From Desulfobacterales bacterium (GTDB taxonomy: Bacteria; Desulfobacterota; Desulfobacteria; Desulfobacterales; JAFDCJ01): 21,258 nt of DNA. Below, in pieces: positions 15,769-21,258 of the stretch. Where the stretch lies: positions 122,550-143,807 of the forward strand of contig CP070771.1 of NCBI GenBank assembly GCA_020345785.1. The letters run 5' to 3'. Numbering within the stretch: the first letter of the stretch is position 1; every line of letters begins with the position of its first letter. The position numbers and the translations under genes are program-made. The notes under the pieces are model-generated. The model saw only the letters and a program-made list of their open reading frames with translations, was not told where the DNA came from and did not search any database.

Positions 15769-16192
15769 ACAAGTCTATTTTGACGACATCGCGCAAAACC
15801 AGGAAATCCCCCCATTGAATAAGCGGGTTACCACCATCAACATCTTGATGTATCTGTCGACGGTGTGGCTGATGGACCGGATCCATTTTGACCATCCATT
15901 CGCCACAAAACGGCGGGGGTTGCCCGATATTGTGGCGCCCGGCAACATGGCCATCGACTATTATGCCGAGCTTTTGACCCGCTGGGCGGGCGGGAAGGGA
16001 AACCTTCGCAAACTGTCTACCCAGTACCGCAGCTTTATGCTTCCCGGAACGATTTTAGAATGCGGCGGCAAAATCACCGGCAAATATATGAAGGATGAAA
16101 AAGGGTATGCCGAATTGGAGCTCTGGCTTAAAAATGAGGATGGAACCAATTGCGTGCCCGGCAAGGCAGTCGTCGAACTTCCAGTCAAGTAA
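15761..16192 (+). CDS. MaoC-type acyl dehydratase, catalytic subunit
   Basis: A 143-residue hot-dog protein. It holds DRIHFDHPFATKRRGLPDIVAPGNM (about residues 39-63), the RIH-(Y/F)-D-x-P-(Y/F)-A pattern of the catalytic half of mesaconyl-CoA-hydratase-like enzymes. The usual MaoC Asp five residues before the His is Leu here; D39, three residues before H42, is the nearest acid. The gene starts inside the end of the first subunit gene (ATG 15761, other stop 15766-15768), so the two are surely translated together as a heteromer. After it comes a 240-base gap before the E1 alpha gene. Confidence 0.8.
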   Translation: MTEQVYFDDIAQNQEIPPLNKRVTTINILMYLSTVWLMDRIHFDHPFATKRRGLPDIVAPGNMAIDYYAELLTRWAGGKGNLRKLSTQYRSFMLPGTILECGGKITGKYMKDEKGYAELELWLKNEDGTNCVPGKAVVELPVK

Positions 16193-16432
16193 CCATCTAA
16201 AAGGACTTCGTTCGGCATAGCGCGACGGCCCGAACGCTGTAGGTTTCCCGGAGCGTCTCAGCGGAACCGCGGGTTTTGCGGTTTGCGGCAAACAGCATTG
16301 CGGGCAGGTTTCGCCCTGCAGGCAAAAAGCATTCCCTGTTAACGCCACGTGCACTTGGTTTGCCGGGGAGTTGGACGCCTATCCGAACGGGGCAAATATG
16401 CGTACTCGGACCCGATTGAAGGGAGAAATTGT
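16193..16432. other. Structured 240-base gap before the E1 alpha gene
   Basis: No gene is supported here. It is GC-richer than other gaps and has a perfect 7-pair inverted repeat cgttcgg (16209-16215) / ccgaacg (16230-16236) with a 14-base loop, a weak GCAGG/CCTGC hairpin near 16302-16317, and near-repeated blocks (aacagcattgc and aaaagcattcc). No -24/-12 or clear sigma-70 promoter was found. It could be a leader with an internal processing site or the remains of an inserted repeat. Confidence 0.35.
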
Positions 16433-17392
16433 ATGAAAAAGTATGGCAAAGAACAGTTGGTGGATTTTTACACGAAGATGCTGAGAATTCGAAGAGTGGA
16501 AGAAACACTGGTAGATGTTTTTTCAAAAGGAGAAATACCCGGCTTCATCCATGTGTGTATCGGACAGGAAGCCGCACCTGCGGCTGTTTGCAGCCACTTA
16601 ACCGATTCGGATTACATGGCGACCACCCACCGAGGGCACGGCCATGCGCTGGCCAAAGGGATCGATCTTAAACTTTTCATGGCCGAGCTTTTTGGGAAAA
16701 AGAACGGTGTCTGCCGCGGTCGTTCGGGTTCGATGCATGTGGCAGATCGGAATCTGGGGATCCTTGGGGCTAACGGAATCGTGGGTGGAGGCATTCCCCT
16801 TGCATTAGGCGCCGCCTTTGCTTCCCGGTACAAAAAAACCGATCAGGTGACGGCATGCTTTTTTGGGGATGGGGCAGTGGATGAAGGAACTTTTCACGAG
16901 TCGCTCAATCTTGCTTCGCTTTTAAAGCTGCCGATCGTGTTTGTCTGTGAAAACAACGGCTGGTCGCAGTTTACGTCCCAGAGCGTTCACACGCCTGTTC
17001 AGGATGTATCGAAGCGCGCCGCAGCGTACGGCATACCCGGCATAGACGTCTCAAATGATTTTATAAAGATTTACGAGGAAGCCGGAAAAGCAATCAGCAG
17101 CGCCAGGAGCGCAGAAGGACCGAGCCTGTTGGAGGTCAAATGCAAACGCTGGCAGGGTCATTTTGTAGGGGATCAGCAGAAATACCGCCCGGAAGATGAT
17201 ATCAAAGCGGCCCTGAAAAATGACTGCATCACGAGTTTCAGGGAAATGCTGCTGAAAACGAAGGTCTTGGCCAAGTCGGCGCTTGAAAAGATTGACGCAG
17301 AAATTCAAAGTGAGATCGATGATGCCGTCAATTTTGCCAGAGAAAGCGACTTGCCTTCTGATTCGGAGCTTATGGAAAATTTGTACGTTTAA
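16433..17392 (+). CDS. acoA: 2-oxo acid / acetoin dehydrogenase E1 component, alpha subunit
   Basis: A 319-residue thiamine-diphosphate enzyme subunit. The ThDP motif runs from GDG (145-147) to NN (174-175): GDGAVDEGTFHESLNLAS, then KLPIVFVCENN. HRGHGHALAKG (66-76) and GRSGSMH (96-102) are typical of E1 alpha of acetoin- and pyruvate-type complexes. ATG 16433 has GGGAG upstream; the longer frame to 16349 lacks homology-like sequence. It should form the alpha2-beta2 E1 with the next gene, decarboxylate a 2-oxo acid or cleave acetoin, and pass the acyl/acetyl group to lipoyl-E2. The name acoA marks resemblance only. The stop overlaps the first possible ATG of the beta gene by one base. Confidence 0.9.
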   Translation: MKKYGKEQLVDFYTKMLRIRRVEETLVDVFSKGEIPGFIHVCIGQEAAPAAVCSHLTDSDYMATTHRGHGHALAKGIDLKLFMAELFGKKNGVCRGRSGSMHVADRNLGILGANGIVGGGIPLALGAAFASRYKKTDQVTACFFGDGAVDEGTFHESLNLASLLKLPIVFVCENNGWSQFTSQSVHTPVQDVSKRAAAYGIPGIDVSNDFIKIYEEAGKAISSARSAEGPSLLEVKCKRWQGHFVGDQQKYRPEDDIKAALKNDCITSFREMLLKTKVLAKSALEKIDAEIQSEIDDAVNFARESDLPSDSELMENLYV

Positions 17393-17399
17393 TGACAAT

Positions 17400-17406
17400 A
17401 AAGGAG
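17400..17406 (+). promoter_or_regulatory. Ribosome binding site that decides the E1 beta start
   Basis: AAAGGAG six bases before ATG 17413. An earlier in-frame ATG (17392) touches the E1 alpha stop but has no such site at the right distance, so the shorter start is preferred. Confidence 0.8.
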
Positions 17407-17412
17407 TGCGGC

Positions 17413-18390
17413 ATGAAGGATATCAGATATATTTGGGCAATTAATGAAGCGATCCGGGAAGAAATGGAGAGGGACGAGACGGTTTTTCTCATCGGAGAGG
17501 ACGTGGGCCGCTCCGGCGGAGCATTTGGCGCAAGCCGGGGTCTTTACGAAAAATTCGGGGCGGAACGCGTCGTTGAAACGCCCATCAGCGAGGCTGCCAT
17601 TATGGGACTGGCCGGCGGCGCGGCGGCTTGCGGACTCAGACCGATCGTCGAAATCATGTTCATTGATTTTTTGACGATATGCATGGACGGCATTGTCAAT
17701 CAAATTGCAAAGCTGCGCTATATGTTCGGCAGTCAATATACGGTGCCGGTTGTTATCAGAACACCTGCCGGAGGGGGGTTGAATGCCGGTCCCCAGCACT
17801 CCCAGTGTCTGGAAGCATGGTTTGCGCACGTACCTGGTTTGAAGGTGGTCATGCCGGCCACTCCCTATGATGCCAAAGGGCTCCTCAAATCCGCGGTGCG
17901 GGACGATAATCCCGTAATTGTGGTTGAGAACAAAAAGCTGCATGCGCTGAAAGGTCAAATCCCGGAAGAAGAGTACCTGGTTCCCATCGGCCAAGCCGAC
18001 GTTAAAAGACAGGGAGCCGATGTGACCGTCGTCGCCACCTCGCGGATGGTTCACGAGTCCCTCAAGGCAGCCGATCGTCTGGCCGAGGAAGATATCGATG
18101 TCGAGGTCATAGACCTGCTGTCGATTTCGCCGTGGGACAAAGAGACCGTTTTCAACTCCGTATCGAAAACGCACCGGCTGGTCATTGCCCACGAGGCCGT
18201 TAAAAGCTTCGGAGTTGGTGCTGAGATCTCCGCCACCGTAGCCGAGGAGATTCTCGACGAACTCGATGCGCCTGTCACGCGGGTGGCTGCGCCATTTGTC
18301 CCTGTACCGTTCAGCCTTGAGAAAACCTATCTCCCCGACGCAGATGATGTTTTCTCAGCCGTCAAAAAAACGCTTGATAGCGCCCTATAG
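17413..18390 (+). CDS. acoB: 2-oxo acid / acetoin dehydrogenase E1 component, beta subunit
   Basis: A 325-residue transketolase-type subunit (Transket_pyr then Transketolase_C). Seen: FLIGEDVGRSGGAFGASRGL, VVETPISEAAIMGLAGGAA containing the ThDP-activating Glu, MFIDFLTICMDGIVNQIAKLRYMFG, and HSQCLEAWFAHVPGLKVVMPATPYDAKGLLKSA. The last two are especially like AcoB of acetoin dehydrogenase systems, although branched-chain and pyruvate E1 beta share much. The first seven codons of the longer frame (from 17392) are left out because of the ribosome site at 17400-17406. The C-terminal segment RVAAPFVPVPFSLEKTYLPD is standard. The gene ends 79 bases before the E2-E3 gene. Confidence 0.9.
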   Translation: MKDIRYIWAINEAIREEMERDETVFLIGEDVGRSGGAFGASRGLYEKFGAERVVETPISEAAIMGLAGGAAACGLRPIVEIMFIDFLTICMDGIVNQIAKLRYMFGSQYTVPVVIRTPAGGGLNAGPQHSQCLEAWFAHVPGLKVVMPATPYDAKGLLKSAVRDDNPVIVVENKKLHALKGQIPEEEYLVPIGQADVKRQGADVTVVATSRMVHESLKAADRLAEEDIDVEVIDLLSISPWDKETVFNSVSKTHRLVIAHEAVKSFGVGAEISATVAEEILDELDAPVTRVAAPFVPVPFSLEKTYLPDADDVFSAVKKTLDSAL

Positions 18391-18469
18391 CAGTGAAAAG
18401 GACCAAATTTTTTAGTGCAAAATGACGCCGGAAGATAATCTGAAATGAAAGTGAAAGCAGGGTGCTTTA

Positions 18470-21103
18470 ATGCCAGTTGAAATAACGATACCGAAGTTCG
18501 GCCTGACGATGACCGAAGCCCGGATCCTGGAATGGAAAAAGAAGGAGGGGGATGACGTCAAAAAGGGCGAAGTTCTGTTTCTATTGGAAACCGAAAAAAT
18601 AATCTATGAATTCGAAGCCCCGGAGGACGGCCGACTCGCGAAAATTCTTGTTCCCGAAGATGAAACGGTATCTGTGGGGACCGTCGTGGCCTGCTTGCTG
18701 CGCAGCGGTGAAAGTCTCCAGGATTTGAAATCTTTCCTTATCGCAGAGAAATTGATTGCGGAGGCGGCTGAAAAATCCAGGCCGCGGGAAACGGCCGCAT
18801 CTGAAGCCGGCCATACTGCATCCGCCTCCGGTAACGGAGGGATTCGCGTAAAAGCCTCTCCTAAAGCAAAAAAGGCGGCAAGGCTTCTTAATGTTGACCT
18901 TAAAATGGTAACCGGTACCGGCCCGGGAGGCCGTATCCTCGAAGAGGATGTGCAAAAGGCCGCCGAATCGGCAAGCGCTGTGATTGTGTCAAAGGAATCC
19001 GACGGGGTGCCGGTGCACGATATCTTACCGCTCTCCGGCATGAGACTGACGATTGCCAAAAAAATGCTGGCGAGCAAGACCACCACCGCTCAAACCTATA
19101 TGACCCATTCGGTGGATGCCGGACAGATCCTCGCCTTTCGCGAAAATGTCCTCCCTTTGATTGAGCAGACGCATGGCGTCCGTGTCACGATCACCGATAT
19201 TCTGATGAAAATTACGGCGGTAGCGATAAAAGAGCATCCGGTCATCAACACGCGTTGGACGGACGAGGGAATCATGATTTTCAAAGACGTTCACATGGGA
19301 ATGGCCATGGCCCTTGAAGACGGGCTCATCGTCCCGGTTATACGTGACATTGATGAAATGGACCTGCCCCAAGTGGCTTTAAAACGGCAGGCCCTTGTCG
19401 AGATGGGAAAAAGCAGGAAATTTCTGCCGGATGATATTTCCGGCAGTACTTTTACCTTATCCACTCTGGGCATGTTTGATGTAGATCATTTCACCGCCAA
19501 CATCAACCTGCCGGAAACCGCAATTCTTGCAGTAGGCGCCATCAAGGACAAACCTGTGGCGATTGACAAAGAGGTGGTCATCAGGCCCATGATGAATGTG
19601 ACCCTTTCCTATGACCACCGTGTGATTGACGGTGCGGTCGCAGCCAAGTTTATGAAAACCCTCAGAACATCCATTGAAAATCCGGTCTCCGTTTTCGAAA
19701 GCACGCCGAGGGTCGAAGCCGCTCCGGCGGAAAAGCGGGTGACCGTGATCGGCGGCGGCGTGGCAGGTTATTCGGCGGCGATCGTTGCGGCAAGATTGGG
19801 CGCGAAAGTCACCTTGATCGAGAAAGATCACCTGGGAGGGGTCTGTCTAAACCGGGGGTGCATACCCACCAAGTCCATGCTTCACGCCTGTGAAATCACC
19901 AAGACCCTGGAGGCGGCGGCTGATTTTGGTATAATGTGTGACAGTTTTCGATTTGATTTCAAAAAAATTATGAATCGGAAGAATTCGGTGACCGGCCAAT
20001 TGCGAAGCGGTGTTGAAAAATTGCTGGCCGCCAGGAAGGTGCGGGTGGTTAATGCAGCTGCTGTGCTGGTTGATGCATCAACGGTGGAAATCCCCGATAC
20101 CCGCGGAAAAATTTGCTCCGACGCCATTATCATTGCCACAGGATCGACACCGCGAAGGCTGAACATCGAAGGCGCCGATATTGACAGGGTCTGGGATAGC
20201 AATGATTTTCTCAAAATGAAACGTCTTCCCAAAAGTGCGGCCATCATCGGCGGCGGCTATATCGGTGTCGAGTTTGCCCAGATACTGCACGGGCTGGGTG
20301 TGGATGTCACCATATTGGAATATATGGAAAATCTCGTTCCGGGAGTCGACACTGAAATTGCTCTGGCACTTGAGCAGAGCATGCTCAAGGAAGGTATCAA
20401 GGTCTTTGCCGGTGCCCGGGTCGAAAAGATCCGCCACACCAAAGGAAAAAGTACGGTCCATTTCACATGGCAAAGCAAGCAGAAGAAATGTGTTGTGGGA
20501 AGAGTCATTTCAGCGGTGGGTCGCCAGCCTGATCTTGCATGGCTTGATCCGGACAAGATCGGCCTGGCCCGGAAAAATGGCGCTTTGTTTGTCAATGAGC
20601 GGATGGAAACCAACATCCGGGGGATCTATGCTGCGGGAGACGCCGTCGGCGGCATCATGCTGGCCCACGTTGCCGCTGCCGAAGGAGAATGTGCGGCTAA
20701 AAACATTATGGGGCAAAAGAATACGGTCAATTACAAGGCGGTCCCCGCTTGTATCTATACCACTCCTGAGGTGGCTTCTGTAGGACTCACAGAAGCGGCG
20801 GCCCGTCAAAAATGCGATATCCGGATCGGTCGATTTCCATTTATGACCTGCGGAAAGGCGCTGATTTTAAACCAGACTTACGGTATGGTAAAAATTATTT
20901 GTGAAGCGGCATCAGGTAAGGTTTTGGGTGTTCATATCATCGGGCCTCACGCCACAAACTTAATTGGTGAGGCGGTGTTGGGCATGTCCATGAACATGAA
21001 CGTTGAGCAGCTTGCCCGCGGCATTCATCCACATCCAAGTCTGTCGGAGGCGGTTATGGAGGCGGCAATGTCGCTGTGCGAAGGCGCGATCCACTTGCCT
21101 TGA
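18470..21103 (+). CDS. E2-E3 fusion: dihydrolipoamide acyltransferase joined to dihydrolipoamide dehydrogenase
   Basis: One unbroken 877-residue frame. Lipoyl domain 1-77 with lipoyl-Lys K43 in ETEKI; linker to about 125; peripheral subunit-binding domain 126-163 (SPKAKKAARLL, GTGPGGRILEEDV); catalytic acyltransferase about 180-408 with DHRVIDG giving H383 and D387; a linker of only about 12 residues; then a complete E3, 422-877. E3 marks: FAD site IGGGVAGYSAA (427-437), redox disulfide C459-x4-C464 in GGVCLNRGCIPTK, NAD site IGGGYIGVEFAQ (593-604), and the HPHPSLSE end with H855 and E860. All catalytic residues of both enzymes are present. Normally these are two proteins. It should acylate CoA and reoxidise its own lipoyl arm with NAD+. 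Ribosome site is weak (CAGGGTG). Confidence 0.95.
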   Translation: MPVEITIPKFGLTMTEARILEWKKKEGDDVKKGEVLFLLETEKIIYEFEAPEDGRLAKILVPEDETVSVGTVVACLLRSGESLQDLKSFLIAEKLIAEAAEKSRPRETAASEAGHTASASGNGGIRVKASPKAKKAARLLNVDLKMVTGTGPGGRILEEDVQKAAESASAVIVSKESDGVPVHDILPLSGMRLTIAKKMLASKTTTAQTYMTHSVDAGQILAFRENVLPLIEQTHGVRVTITDILMKITAVAIKEHPVINTRWTDEGIMIFKDVHMGMAMALEDGLIVPVIRDIDEMDLPQVALKRQALVEMGKSRKFLPDDISGSTFTLSTLGMFDVDHFTANINLPETAILAVGAIKDKPVAIDKEVVIRPMMNVTLSYDHRVIDGAVAAKFMKTLRTSIENPVSVFESTPRVEAAPAEKRVTVIGGGVAGYSAAIVAARLGAKVTLIEKDHLGGVCLNRGCIPTKSMLHACEITKTLEAAADFGIMCDSFRFDFKKIMNRKNSVTGQLRSGVEKLLAARKVRVVNAAAVLVDASTVEIPDTRGKICSDAIIIATGSTPRRLNIEGADIDRVWDSNDFLKMKRLPKSAAIIGGGYIGVEFAQILHGLGVDVTILEYMENLVPGVDTEIALALEQSMLKEGIKVFAGARVEKIRHTKGKSTVHFTWQSKQKKCVVGRVISAVGRQPDLAWLDPDKIGLARKNGALFVNERMETNIRGIYAAGDAVGGIMLAHVAAAEGECAAKNIMGQKNTVNYKAVPACIYTTPEVASVGLTEAAARQKCDIRIGRFPFMTCGKALILNQTYGMVKIICEAASGKVLGVHIIGPHATNLIGEAVLGMSMNMNVEQLARGIHPHPSLSEAVMEAAMSLCEGAIHLP

Positions 21104-21110
21104 AAACGCC

Positions 21111-21127
21111 CTGGCGCCAGATTTTTT
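21111..21127 (+). terminator. Weak terminator-like palindrome after the E2-E3 gene
   Basis: The perfect palindrome CTGGCGCCAG (21111-21120) is followed by ATTTTTT. The hairpin it could form is short (three pairs with a four-base loop), so termination here is doubtful, but it is the only GC palindrome with a T-run near the end of the unit. Confidence 0.3.
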
Positions 21128-21170
21128 GGAGACTAAGCCGGATGCTTCATATTGCAGTCACTTAACGCTT

Positions 21171-21258
21171 AAGTTGCACAAAATGTTTTCTTGGATTTAG
21201 ACCGATGTTATTAAAATCATTGGCAATATGACGTGATCCTGGATACTGGTTTCTGGAT
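21171..21258. repeat. Dispersed 79-base repeat, right copy, running into CTGGAT units
   Basis: 21171-21249 aligns without gaps to 4940-5018, 69 of 79 bases identical, same orientation. The copy goes on to the window end with a further CTGGAT unit (tttctggat), so the element may extend beyond. It begins 68 bases after the stop of the E2-E3 gene. The 67 bases before it hold no gene. Confidence 0.85.

Noticed and set aside
16349..16432. N-terminal extension of E1 alpha in the same frame
   Set aside because: The added 28 residues have no E1-like sequence; ATG 16433 has GGGAG at proper distance and fits the family length.
17389..18192. 267-codon open frame on the minus strand opposite E1 beta
   Set aside because: Antisense of a clearly recognisable E1 beta; no motifs or ribosome site of its own.
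4940..21249. Composite transposon flanked by insertion sequences
   Set aside because: The flanking repeats are only about 80 bases, in direct orientation, with no transposase or terminal inverted repeats within the window.

Overview
The window looks like a chromosomal catabolic locus of a Desulfobacterota-type (deltaproteobacterial) anaerobe. This is an inference from gene style: a GAF/AAA+/Fis sigma-54 activator with a TPR front end, a branched-chain-amino-acid-type ABC transporter with an acyl-CoA ligase gene set between its two ATPase genes, a TAT-exported DUF362 protein, and intergenic CTGGAT/ATTCC-rich repeats. No RNA genes, CRISPR array, transposase or phage gene was seen.

Layout. Left flank (1-1488): a small ABM-fold monooxygenase-like protein and a TAT-signal DUF362 protein, both on +. 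Then, convergent with these, a 1052-residue sigma-54-dependent activator on - (1508-4666). A 490-base divergent intergenic region (4667-5156) holds a good -24/-12 promoter pointing right (GG 4842-4843, GC 4854-4855), an imperfect inverted repeat upstream of it, and one copy of a 79-base repeat. From 5157 to 21103 thirteen genes run in the same direction with short gaps and are probably one long transcription unit: livG, an AMP-forming acyl-CoA ligase, livF, livH, livM, a periplasmic binding protein, a ferredoxin with two 4Fe-4S motifs plus a BFD-like 2Fe-2S domain, a 470-residue protein of unknown family, a divergent NadC/QPRTase-like protein, two hot-dog (MaoC-type) hydratase subunits, E1 alpha, E1 beta, and a single 877-residue protein joining a complete E2 acyltransferase to a complete E3 dihydrolipoamide dehydrogenase. 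A second copy of the 79-base repeat (69 of 79 identical, same orientation) lies just after the last gene, so the repeats bracket the whole 16 kb block.

How the genes may work together (inference): the activator senses a compound through its GAF/TPR portion and drives the operon with sigma-54 RNA polymerase. The Liv-type transporter imports a carboxylate or related small molecule, the ligase makes the CoA thioester, and the MaoC pair hydrates or dehydrates an enoyl-CoA. The AcoAB-like E1 with the E2-E3 fusion oxidatively cleaves a 2-oxo acid or acetoin-like intermediate to acyl-CoA and NADH. The ferredoxin/470-aa/QPRTase-like trio is the least explained part and the best candidate for new chemistry. 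The substrate cannot be named from sequence alone.
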